NCBI GenBank assembly: GCA_910585545.1
Contig: CAJUFN010000005.1
Span: 1-64,000, forward strand
Direction of reading: 5' to 3'
Length of the DNA: 64,000 nt
From: an uncultured Lachnospiraceae bacterium
GTDB taxonomy: Bacteria; Bacillota; Clostridia; Lachnospirales; Lachnospiraceae
In this document: piece by piece, positions 42,171 through 50,993 of the stretch
How the letters are laid out: the number at the start of each line of letters is the position of its first letter
How positions within the stretch are numbered: position 1 is the stretch's first letter
Translations under genes and position numbers: made by a program
Notes under the pieces: model-generated
The model's input: the letters and a program-made list of their open reading frames with translations, nothing else
Database searches by the model: none
Told to the model about the DNA's origin: nothing

Positions 42171-42898
42171 ATGTCTGAAAAAAGACGGGAGATACGCATA
42201 TAAATATGTAGACGCATTTGGAAAAACGTAGTTTGTGTACGCATGGAAACTTGTACCACCAGACAGAACACCAGCAGAAAAACGTGAGGATATTTCCTCA
42301 CGGGAAAAAGAGCAAGAAATACGTCAAGACCTTAATGACGGTATAGACACCGCCGGAAAGAAAATGACGGTGTATGAGCTTTTTGAGAAGTATCTGAAAC
42401 AACAGAGAAATGCAAGGCTGACTACACAAAATACTTATAGTTATTTGCTAGAATTTTTGAAAAAGGACAAATTGGGAGCAAAGAGCAAGAAGAACAACTG
42501 CTGACCTATGTTCAAAGTGATGTATGCTACCAAAAGCATTATGATGAAATCATAATTTTGTTACGGACTGGACTTCGTATTTCTGAATTTTGTGGACTGA
42601 CAGTAAATGACTTGGATTTTAAGAATAGAATAATCAATATCGACCACCAGCTTATCAAAGTATCGAAAATTGGTTATGTGGTGCAACCGCCAAAATCAGA
42701 AAATGGTATCAGACAGATACCTAGAATTACACCACACATCATGCGTCATACATTCTGCACAAGATTAGCAAATGCAGGAATGAACCCAAAAGCATTACAA
42801 TATGTTATGGGACATTCAATATAACTATCACGCTGAACCTTTATGCTCATGCTTCGCTGGAAACTGTAAAATCAGAATTACAGCGATTTGTAGCCTAG
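42171..42898 (+). pseudogene. int: Tn916-family tyrosine recombinase (int), multiply disrupted
   Basis: The intact family member is about 400 residues; here about 240 remain. Start ATG 42171 (after AAAGGAG) reads MSEKRR, then a deletion causes a shift and TAA at 42201. The N-terminal domain resumes (RYAYKYVDAFGKT) with TAG at 42229. Near 42482 another deletion removes the central part. The catalytic domain follows (RTGLRISEFCGL with Arg), a further in-frame deletion falls near 42722, then HIMRHTFC and MGHS, a 1-nt loss near 42824, and the last part LNLYAHASLETV with the Tyr nucleophile. It is clearly inactive. Confidence 0.93.
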
Positions 42899-43253
42899 TA
42901 GTAAAAGACAAAATACTACTGATTTACTACTTTTCAAAGCAGATTGAAGCGGAAATAAGCAGAGTTATGCAATGTATCAACCAATAGGAAAGTTAAAAAA
43001 GTCCGTAAATACGGGATATTCCAGCATTTACGGACTTATGGATAGATAATAGAAAAAGATTGAAGTAAATATAGTGTAATGTAGAAATGAGCGTGTTATA
43101 AGAAAGGAGAAATTTATGAATATGCAAGATACTAGTTAAGAAAATAACAAGAAGCGAATAATAGAATGTGATTGGAATTGTCAAAATTACAATCATACAA
43201 TTTTACTATGAGAAAAATAATTTGTAAATCTATGAGGAAAAGGAGAGTTTTTA
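42899..43253. other. 355-nt spacer after the decayed int gene
   Basis: It holds a hairpin (AAGTCCGTAAAT / ATTTACGGACTT, about 43000-43041), a 7-codon frame (ATG 43116, after AAAGGAG, then stop), probably a dead gene start, and the promoter of the secreted-protein gene. I see no other gene. Confidence 0.4.
43172..43201 (+). promoter_or_regulatory. sigma-A promoter of the secreted peptidase-like gene
   Basis: TTGGAA (43172-43177), 18-nt spacer, TACAAT (43196-43201). Confidence 0.5.
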
Positions 43254-44318
43254 ATGAAAAATTTGAGTAAAATATTAATAGGCGGATTAGTATTGATTGG
43301 ATCATTTATGTTAAGTGGAAAAGTTGAAGCAGCAGAATATAAGTACCCAGTTTATCCAAATTCTCCAGAGTGGGAAGCAAGTACTCAAGATAGAGGAAAT
43401 TTAAAGGCTATGTTGCAAATTCCACAAAATACTTTAAAAGAGTTATCTACAGAAGAACTCGTAAATGCAGTTTTAGAGTATCCATGTTTTAATGATATGT
43501 ATTATTATGATTCTAAGCAAGAAGGATTTGAAGCAATGAAAAGTTCTTTTAATGGAATAAATGAGTTGTTTCAAAGAAAAGATGCAGATAGTATTCTGTT
43601 AGAAAAATATGATGAGACTCAAAAAGAATTAAAGGACATTAGTAGTGACACGAAAGAATTTTCACAAGAAAATTATGAGTTGATTTGCAGAAAGTCTAAT
43701 ATAGAAGTTCTTTTAGCACAAGAAGAAGTAAAAGAAAATATGACAAATGAAGAACGAAACAAATTGGATAATTTAATTGCAACATATAAATTAACAGAAG
43801 AAAAATCAGCAGATCAATTAACATATAAGCAAAATACATATTTTAAAATTACAGAAGAACAGATGACAAATAATATCGAAACTAGGGCATCTGTAAATAC
43901 GCCAAAGGGAACTCCAGTATATGTATTTTCAAGAGGAGAGCAAATATCGTCTACGGACAAATATTATATGCGTTTAGAGGTAGAACGAGATTTCCCTGGA
44001 ACAATTATCGTGGGAGATGGGACAACTTGTTATAATTGTCATTCTTTTGCATGGTATTGGATGGATGTAAATAATAAATACTGGATGAATGATCCTTCTG
44101 CTTATATGACTGATGGAAGTTATAAAGAGGTAAGTCTTAATGGAAGAAAAATGAATGATAGAATTTGGTTTAGCAAAGTGCATTCAGCAGTAGAGACAGC
44201 TCCGGGAGATAAGAACGATATGTTGTCTAAATGGGGAGACTATCCGTTAGTGAGACATAGTTTAACAAATAATCCATATTATACGGCACCATTAATAATA
44301 AAAGCATATAGAAGATAA
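43254..44318 (+). CDS. secreted protein with a cysteine-peptidase-like C-terminal domain
   Basis: A 354-residue exported protein. A signal peptide (residues 1-27, cleavage near VEA-A) is followed by a helical domain (50-200, with ELVNAVLEYPCFNDM) and a C-terminal domain (about 215-350). The latter has TCYNCHSFAWYW (Cys259, Cys262, His263), then VHSAV (His310) and SKWGDYPLVRHS, a layout like NlpC/P60-type or papain-fold amidases, with Cys262 and His310 the likely catalytic pair. The gene is clearly more AT-rich than the surrounding core genes and lies behind the dead Tn916 module, suggesting transfer. The ATG follows AAGGAGAG. A cell-wall or protein substrate is possible; function unproven. 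Confidence 0.72.
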   Translation: MKNLSKILIGGLVLIGSFMLSGKVEAAEYKYPVYPNSPEWEASTQDRGNLKAMLQIPQNTLKELSTEELVNAVLEYPCFNDMYYYDSKQEGFEAMKSSFNGINELFQRKDADSILLEKYDETQKELKDISSDTKEFSQENYELICRKSNIEVLLAQEEVKENMTNEERNKLDNLIATYKLTEEKSADQLTYKQNTYFKITEEQMTNNIETRASVNTPKGTPVYVFSRGEQISSTDKYYMRLEVERDFPGTIIVGDGTTCYNCHSFAWYWMDVNNKYWMNDPSAYMTDGSYKEVSLNGRKMNDRIWFSKVHSAVETAPGDKNDMLSKWGDYPLVRHSLTNNPYYTAPLIIKAYRR

Positions 44319-44572
44319 TAGATATATTAATGAAAAATAAGAAGTAAAAATCATAAGCAAAAAGAAGGATTTATGAAAAAATTGTATCGCTATTAGCAGT
44401 AGTTATACTTGTGATAAATGAGAATACAAATAATATAGTATTTGTAAGTCAAAATAAGTACAATGAAAGCAATGCTGAGTTGGGAAATACAAAAAATTCT
44501 TATAAGAAAATTGGTCGTTAGAAGAAGTAATGAATCAATTAAGTGGTGGTTTATTTATTGCTGACACAAAAA
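44319..44572. other. AT-rich spacer with a broken small gene
   Basis: After ATG 44373 (AGAAGGA upstream) the frame stops after seven codons. One added A would give about 50 codons starting with a hydrophobic leader (KIVSLLAVVILVINENTNN) and ending at 44521. It could be a frameshifted small secreted protein paired with the preceding gene; no family is recognised. Confidence 0.35.
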
Positions 44573-44573
44573 T

Positions 44574-44608
44574 ACGAGAGTAAAATCAAATACGATTTTA
44601 CTCTCGTG
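44574..44608. terminator. bidirectional terminator before the GH84 gene
   Basis: ACGAGAGTAAAATC pairs with GATTTTACTCTCGT, flanked by T-rich sequence on both strands. It serves the convergent GH84 gene and the AT-rich island. Confidence 0.8.
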
Positions 44609-44629
44609 TTTTAAATCTTTTTTATACGT

Positions 44630-47600
44630 TTATTTTTTCTTCCAAGCAATGATCGCTGCAAGAACTGCTGCAAGCCCTGTTGCTACAGGAATTGCTGCAT
44701 TTGCACCGTCACCTGTCTTAGCTGCTGTATTACCAGCTTTCTTATTTGTTGTCGTGCTTGTTGTCTTGCCTCCTGTAGTATCAGAAGCTACTTTATCATC
44801 TGTCTTATCACCTGCTGCGACTTTATCATCGCCTTCTGACGGTGTTCCTGCACTGACTTCCAGTCCCTCTACTGCTTTATTTAATGCGGCAACTGCTGCG
44901 TCTACACGATCTTGATCTGCAGTTTCATCTGCAAATATCTCATTCGCATACGCAAGCACTGCTTTTACTGCACTTGCAGTTTCTGCAGTGTAATTGCTAA
45001 GGTTGATTGCCTCAACATCTTTAATAAGATCTTTAAGAGCCTCCTTATTTGGCTTTTCTCTTAATCCGAAGATAGCCTGAAGCAATACGCTGTAGGCATC
45101 ATCAATTTTTTGCTGTGTAATCTCTGCATCAGATAATGCTAATACTGCATTTGCTGCTTCAAGTGCTGTATTAAGGTCTTCTACTGAGATATATTTCTCT
45201 GCTTCTGCCGCATATCCTTCTCCCTGAACAACCAGTGCCTCTAGCTTAGCCTTGTTAACCGGGCGGCGTACGAGACCTTCTTTTGCTGCCATTAAAGCAT
45301 CATAAGCATCTTTAATATCCCCTGCAAGAGCATTCTCGCCTAAGTCAAGTATTTCTTTTGCCTTTGCTAATGCATTCGCTAATGCGTTTGCACTTTCTTC
45401 TGTGTAAGCGTTCAAATCATATCCGTTTAATACTTCATATTCTGTTTTAAGATCTGAACTGTCACCGCCGATGAAGCTTAACAAATGTACCTTCGCAAGA
45501 AGTACATCATATGCTGCATCTACTTCTGCCTGAGTTGCTGTCACATCTTCTTTCACATCATTTGCTGTATCAAGAGCCTCTTCAAATGCCGTTCTTACAG
45601 CAGGGATTACTGACGCATAATCCTCATTCTCCATCTGAGACTGTGCATATTCAATCAGAGCTTCCAGATCCTCTTTATTACTTTCCACCGGTACTTCTTC
45701 GTAGATATCCGGCAACTCGATAGCTTCTTCTAATCCCATCACTTCTACTTCATAGATTCTGGCAGCGCTGTCACCACCTTGAGTAGGGCGGTCAACGATC
45801 AATTTCACATATCTTGCCAGGCTTACTGGGAATGCATCTGTAGTCAGCCCTGCCTTATTGTCGGTTACACTAACAACCTCTTTATAGTTGGATCCATCTT
45901 CACTTACCTGAACGCGATATGCTTGTGTATTCAATCCGGAGCCTTCACCGCCGATTTCGGCATGGGAGATCACGATACTTCCTACAGTAGCAACCTCTCC
46001 TAAATCAATCGTAAGCGTATGTGGACGATTGTATCCGGTTGCACACCATTTTGTAGAGCTAATACCATCAATAGCCTTTCCTGGGGCTTCTGATGCTCCC
46101 GTATAAGACGTTGCTGTAGCGTTTTTACCTAAGGCAACATTCGTAAAGGTCTTCGCTGCATCTTCGGAAACCGTAATCACATTTTCTTGCACAACCGTAT
46201 CTTCACCCAGTTTGTTGCTTGCAACTAACTGAATCGTATAAATACCTTCTTGCGCATAGCTGATTACCGGATTTTCTTCTCTGCTTGTCTTAATATTTGC
46301 ACCCTTCATTGTCCATTTCAAATTTGTAGAAGAGATAGAACTTGTATTTGTCAGCTGAATCTCTTGTCCTGGAACAACAAATGTATTGGAAACTGTAAAT
46401 CCTGCTGTCGGATTTGGATCATAATCCAAAGCGTCTTTTACAAACTGTACTGCTGTTCCTTCAGAAACTAACTTTCCGGATGTCAATGAAGAAGCACTTC
46501 CTAAGGAACGTCTTAACTCAGCAACTCTTGCATCATCGCCTTCTCCAATCGCAATAAATACTTCCAATGCTATTTTGTCTTTTTGACCCAATAATTTTAA
46601 TTTATCAAGATTAGCGCTGCAGTGGCTTAACTGCTCTGCACTAAATTCTGCTTTTAATGTATCAGCAGCTAAAATCATGTTGTCAAACTCTTCTGTCAAA
46701 GCTGCAATCTCTGCACTTGCATCTTCACCCTTGGCAATTTTCTTAATAAATGTATCCATCAAGGCTCTGACTTCCGGAGCATCTGCTCTACCTGTAGAAG
46801 CCCATCCTGCAACCAGACGAGAAGAATGGTTCGCAAATGTATACATATAAGGAGCTAAGTCTCCATAGAGTAAATCAATCGAATTCACAAAAGAGCGATC
46901 GTAATCATATTCTGCTGTATTCCATGCATAATCCGCACCTGTTGCAATTGAAATCTTAGACAATTCAGCGTGCTCCATTGGGTTTACTACTAAGAAATCC
47001 AATTCATCAGCCAAGCCTTTTTCTAAGCCGTACACTGGTCCTAAACCTAATTTATTTGTAATATAGTCCGTAACCGGATAGTTCCACCAGATACCGATAC
47101 GTTCACCGTAGATGGATTTTACAAACTGTGCATTATCTACATTGATTCCTTCCGGTACAACTGCAGTACCAGTCCATAATACGCGGATTCCTTCCTCCAA
47201 TGTCTCGGAGAAAGCTTTGGTATACTGATTTAATACCGGACCTGCACTCATTGCATTGGTATCATACTCTGTAGGTACCGTAATAAGCGGTGTTACATCC
47301 CCTTTTACTTTTACGAATTCCTGATTAAAACGGTTTAATAAAGCCGCCTGATTGGCACCGTCTTTATTAGAAATATCATCATAGAAAATAGCGTAGCTTC
47401 TCACGCCCATTTCATACATTGCTTCACATTTATTCATCAATGCCTGGAAGTCTGCTTCCCCTGCTTCTCCTGTAAACCGGATACTGTTTCCCGGAGATAA
47501 TGCAAAAACAAAGTCTACTTTATTTTCCTTTGCCGTCTGAATCAATTCGTTCATTCTGCCCATCTCAGATTCCGGATATGGCTCTTTCCATTGCTCTCTG

Positions 47601-48265
47601 TGGTAAGGATCATCCTTTGGCGCATAGATGTAAGTATTCATCTTATGTGCACCATAGAATCGAATCTGATCCAAACGATCCTGATGTGTCCATGGAGTTC
47701 CGTAGAAACCTTCGATGGTTCCTCTTGTTGTCATAGTAGGCTCGTCACTGATAATCGCCTCACGTGCTTTAAGTCCGTCTTCATTTACGGATAACTGAGT
47801 CAATGTCTGTACTCCATAATATGTACCAACGCCATCTTTTCCTTCAATTACGATCGTATCGTCATCAACGCCTAATACATATCCTTCTTCTTTCAATGAA
47901 TCTGCATCTGCCAAATTCATTTCTGCTTTTGCCGCATCCAACTCGGCAATCTCATCATCTGCTTCACCGATGATCAATGTCGTAGAAGCAGCATCAAACG
48001 TCTCGTTTACCTCAATGCCATTCTCACTTAAAAATGCTTTCAAACTTTTTACTGCGTCCTGATCAGCAACATCTTCACCTTTGATGTTTACAGATGAAGT
48101 AAATGTAAGCATTTCATCCACAAGTGTTACATTCTTAGGTGCCGGTACGAACTGAGGTTCAAATAATGAACCTTCTGCACTAGCAGGCATAGCCGGAACA
48201 ACGCCTATTACAAGACTTGCAAACATCCCGACTGCAATTACTTTTTTCATGTTCTTAAATTTCAT
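44630..48265 (-). CDS. secreted GH84 beta-N-acetylglucosaminidase (NagJ/NagH-like), multimodular
   Basis: A 1211-residue surface enzyme. In order: signal peptide (1-30), GH20b-like domain (37-175), GH84 catalytic domain (180-480, RGTIEGFYGTPW and the catalytic pair Asp296-Asp297 in FYDDIS), helical domain (490-610), PKD-like domain (615-700), CBM32/F5-8C domain (705-845) and four FIVAR repeats (862-1137). A Gly/Thr/Lys-rich linker, membrane helix (1189-1208) and WKKK follow. The TAAKTGD before the helix resembles a sortase site but is not LPxTG. The family removes GlcNAc from mucin O-glycans and similar host glycans. The ATG follows GGAGGG. Confidence 0.93.
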   Translation of the reverse strand: MKFKNMKKVIAVGMFASLVIGVVPAMPASAEGSLFEPQFVPAPKNVTLVDEMLTFTSSVNIKGEDVADQDAVKSLKAFLSENGIEVNETFDAASTTLIIGEADDEIAELDAAKAEMNLADADSLKEEGYVLGVDDDTIVIEGKDGVGTYYGVQTLTQLSVNEDGLKAREAIISDEPTMTTRGTIEGFYGTPWTHQDRLDQIRFYGAHKMNTYIYAPKDDPYHREQWKEPYPESEMGRMNELIQTAKENKVDFVFALSPGNSIRFTGEAGEADFQALMNKCEAMYEMGVRSYAIFYDDISNKDGANQAALLNRFNQEFVKVKGDVTPLITVPTEYDTNAMSAGPVLNQYTKAFSETLEEGIRVLWTGTAVVPEGINVDNAQFVKSIYGERIGIWWNYPVTDYITNKLGLGPVYGLEKGLADELDFLVVNPMEHAELSKISIATGADYAWNTAEYDYDRSFVNSIDLLYGDLAPYMYTFANHSSRLVAGWASTGRADAPEVRALMDTFIKKIAKGEDASAEIAALTEEFDNMILAADTLKAEFSAEQLSHCSANLDKLKLLGQKDKIALEVFIAIGEGDDARVAELRRSLGSASSLTSGKLVSEGTAVQFVKDALDYDPNPTAGFTVSNTFVVPGQEIQLTNTSSISSTNLKWTMKGANIKTSREENPVISYAQEGIYTIQLVASNKLGEDTVVQENVITVSEDAAKTFTNVALGKNATATSYTGASEAPGKAIDGISSTKWCATGYNRPHTLTIDLGEVATVGSIVISHAEIGGEGSGLNTQAYRVQVSEDGSNYKEVVSVTDNKAGLTTDAFPVSLARYVKLIVDRPTQGGDSAARIYEVEVMGLEEAIELPDIYEEVPVESNKEDLEALIEYAQSQMENEDYASVIPAVRTAFEEALDTANDVKEDVTATQAEVDAAYDVLLAKVHLLSFIGGDSSDLKTEYEVLNGYDLNAYTEESANALANALAKAKEILDLGENALAGDIKDAYDALMAAKEGLVRRPVNKAKLEALVVQGEGYAAEAEKYISVEDLNTALEAANAVLALSDAEITQQKIDDAYSVLLQAIFGLREKPNKEALKDLIKDVEAINLSNYTAETASAVKAVLAYANEIFADETADQDRVDAAVAALNKAVEGLEVSAGTPSEGDDKVAAGDKTDDKVASDTTGGKTTSTTTNKKAGNTAAKTGDGANAAIPVATGLAAVLAAIIAWKKK

Positions 48266-48352
48266 AGTCTTTTTTTCCCTCCGTAAAACTTTCTTTTATT
48301 TCATCTCAAAACAATAACTCTTTTTCAAATTTTCCTATCACCTTACCTTTCT

Positions 48353-49600
48353 TTACTCATATAATGGATATTTATCACAGATTTCGGTCACTGCTGCTCT
48401 GATTTCATCTGCTTTTGTTTCAAAATCAGTAACCGTCATCTTGATCAATTTAGCGATGACTTTCATGTCATCTTCTTTCAATCCCCTTGTCGTTACCGCC
48501 GGAGTACCTATACGTACGCCACTTGTAACAAATGGGCTTTGCGGGTCGTTTGGAACCGCATTTTTATTTACAGTAATATATACTTCATCAAGGCGATGCT
48601 GCAATTCTTTTCCGGTAATTCCCATATTCTGTAGATCTACCAGCATAAGATGATTATCTGTTCCGCCGGATACAAGATTGAAGCCTTCTTCCATCAGTGC
48701 CTCTGCCAGTGCTTTCGCGTTCCCAATCACCTGTTCCTGATAAGCTTTAAACTCCGGTTTCATCGCTTCGCCAAAACAAATTGCTTTTGCTCCAATGATA
48801 TGTTCTAACGGACCACCCTGGGTTCCAGGGAAAATTGCCTTATTGATTGCTTTTGCATGCTCTTCCTTACAAAGGATAAGACCTCCTCTTGGTCCGCGCA
48901 GCGTCTTATGTGTAGTCGTTGTCACGACATCTGCATACGGAACCGGACTCTGATGAAGTCCTGCCGCCACAAGTCCCGCGATATGTGCCATATCAATAAA
49001 TAAAATCGCACCGACTTCTTTAGCAATTTCACTCAATCTTTCAAAATCAATCGCTCTTGGATAAGCGCTTGCGCCGCCAACGATCATTTTCGGTCTGCAT
49101 TCTAATGCCATTCTTCTAATCTCATCATAATCTAAAAATCCTTCGTCATTGACGCTGTATGGTACAAAATGATAATTAAGTCCAGATGCGTTCACCGGTG
49201 AACCGTGTGTCAAATGCCCGCCATGATCAAGGTTCAGTCCCATAACTGTATCGCCAAGCTGCAAAAATGCCTGATACACAGCCAGGTTTGCATTTGCACC
49301 AGAATGTGGCTGTACACATGCATGATCTGCGCCAAAAAGTTTCTTTGCACGTTCAATTGCAATATTTTCTAAAATATCTACCTCTTCACATCCACCATAA
49401 TATCTTTTTCCCGGATATCCTTCCGCGTATTTATTCGTTGCAACGGTTCCCATTGCAAGCATTACCTCTGGACTTACGATATTTTCGGAAGCAATCAGTT
49501 CTAAATTTCTTCTCTGACGTGCCAGCTCTCCATAAAGAGCTTTTCCCACTTCCTCATCATATTTTGTGACAAAATCCATTACCTCTGTTACCATTCCCAT
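48353..49600 (-). CDS. glyA: serine hydroxymethyltransferase
   Basis: A 415-residue fold-type I PLP enzyme converting serine plus tetrahydrofolate to glycine plus methylene-THF. The PLP lysine is in TTTTHKTLRGPRGG (about residue 226), and N-terminal LIASENIVS and YAEGYPGKRYYGGCE are diagnostic. Several ATGs are in frame; ATG at 49600 has the best spacing to AGGAG, while 49609 and 49606 overlap or crowd that site. It has its own strong promoter. Confidence 0.97.
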   Translation of the reverse strand: MGMVTEVMDFVTKYDEEVGKALYGELARQRRNLELIASENIVSPEVMLAMGTVATNKYAEGYPGKRYYGGCEEVDILENIAIERAKKLFGADHACVQPHSGANANLAVYQAFLQLGDTVMGLNLDHGGHLTHGSPVNASGLNYHFVPYSVNDEGFLDYDEIRRMALECRPKMIVGGASAYPRAIDFERLSEIAKEVGAILFIDMAHIAGLVAAGLHQSPVPYADVVTTTTHKTLRGPRGGLILCKEEHAKAINKAIFPGTQGGPLEHIIGAKAICFGEAMKPEFKAYQEQVIGNAKALAEALMEEGFNLVSGGTDNHLMLVDLQNMGITGKELQHRLDEVYITVNKNAVPNDPQSPFVTSGVRIGTPAVTTRGLKEDDMKVIAKLIKMTVTDFETKADEIRAAVTEICDKYPLYE

Positions 49601-49652
49601 GTCCATCATCTCCTGTTTCTTGTTAAATTTTGCTTTGTAATCTGCTGGTATT

Positions 49653-49682
49653 ATTGTATATGAATACCAGTAATGCTGTCAA
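49653..49682 (-). promoter_or_regulatory. sigma-A promoter of glyA
   Basis: TTGACA (49677-49682), 18-nt spacer, TACAAT (49653-49658) on the minus strand. Confidence 0.7.
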
Positions 49683-49686
49683 TCTT

Positions 49687-50973
49687 CTATTGTCCTAGAA
49701 GATAATCTATAAATTGCTGCGCGGTTCTCCCTGACAGACCTCCATGCGACAATTCCCATTTGTTTGCTTCCAGCAAAAGCTTCTCTTCCTCCATCTCGAT
49801 ACCGCTGCGTTTCGCAAGTGTCTTGACAATCTCCTGAAATTCTTTCTTCACTGGTTTTCCAAAATAAACAGATACGCCAAATCTTGCTACTAACGATAAT
49901 TTTTCCTGAACCGTATCATTCGTGTGAAGATCATCGTCACGCTCATTCTTATCACTGAATTTTTCACGTACCAGATGCCTGCGGTTTGAAGTTGCATAGA
50001 TAAGCACGTTATCCGGCTTACGCTCCAGCCCTCCCTCGATTACGGCTTTTAAATATTTATATTCGATCTCAAATTCTTCAAAAGACAAATCATCCATATA
50101 GATGATAAATTTATAATTTCTGTTTTTAATCTGAGAAATCACCGCATTCAAATCCTGAAACTGATGCTTATACACTTCTATCATCCGAAGTCCTCTATCA
50201 TAATACTGATTTAGAATTGCCTTGATAGATGTAGACTTTCCTGTACCTGCATCCCCATACAAAAGACAGTTGTTTGCACGTTTGCCTTCTACAAATGCTT
50301 TCGTATTATCAACAAGTTTCTTCTTTGGAATCTCATATCCTATCAAATCATCCAGATGTACGTGTGCAATCTTTGTGATCGGTACGATCTCCACGCCTTC
50401 CTCGGTATGTTCTATCCGAAATGCCTTGTGGAGCCCTAATTTTCCTACTCCAAACTCTTTATAAAACTGTGTCAAAATATATTTAAATTCCTCTGCATCC
50501 TTCGCTTCTCCAAGCGCTTTTGCCAGTGCACAGATACGATCCCGGATTCTTTGGTTATATACCTTTCCCATTACTTCTACGTTTTTATAATCTTCCAGCA
50601 GCAAAAAACATCCTGTCCCAAGACTTCGATCAATTTTTTTCAAGTCATAATCAAACAATTCCTTGAAGATCTCAAAGTCATGCAGCGCAACCGCATTGAT
50701 ACTTCCTTTCACCTCTCCTGTAATCTCACAGGCAGTGCTATATGCATTCTCATCATTTGCCAGAAGTAATGTAAGATAAGTATGCCAAAGATTCCCTTCA
50801 AATCCATGACTTTCTGAAATCTCCAGAATTTCGTTCATACATTCAAATAAAAGCGTCTTTAAATCTTCTGCGTTATAATACTCATTTTCATAGTTTTCCA
50901 TCAGGAAAGTCATATCCTTTAAAATCTTTCCTTCTTCCATATGCCTGTACAACAAAAGTTCGTTCGTTCTCAT
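49687..50973 (-). CDS. DUF815-family AAA-type ATP-binding protein
   Basis: A 428-residue soluble protein. The C-terminal AAA-like ATPase has Walker A GDAGTGKST (about residues 241-249), Walker B FIIYMDDLSFE and the sensor segment IYATSNRRHLV. The N-terminal half (1-190) is helical and specific to the family. Members are widespread in bacteria, of unsettled function. It follows pheA by 20 nt and is probably co-transcribed; no link to aromatic metabolism is evident. Confidence 0.85.
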   Translation of the reverse strand: MRTNELLLYRHMEEGKILKDMTFLMENYENEYYNAEDLKTLLFECMNEILEISESHGFEGNLWHTYLTLLLANDENAYSTACEITGEVKGSINAVALHDFEIFKELFDYDLKKIDRSLGTGCFLLLEDYKNVEVMGKVYNQRIRDRICALAKALGEAKDAEEFKYILTQFYKEFGVGKLGLHKAFRIEHTEEGVEIVPITKIAHVHLDDLIGYEIPKKKLVDNTKAFVEGKRANNCLLYGDAGTGKSTSIKAILNQYYDRGLRMIEVYKHQFQDLNAVISQIKNRNYKFIIYMDDLSFEEFEIEYKYLKAVIEGGLERKPDNVLIYATSNRRHLVREKFSDKNERDDDLHTNDTVQEKLSLVARFGVSVYFGKPVKKEFQEIVKTLAKRSGIEMEEEKLLLEANKWELSHGGLSGRTAQQFIDYLLGQ

Positions 50974-50993
50974 ACTTCTTCCTTCTTTACTGT

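Noticed and set aside
45000..45700. FIVAR region of the GH84 gene as a DNA tandem repeat
   Set aside because: The modules are similar in protein pattern but not as near-identical DNA repeats, so they are listed as protein domains only.
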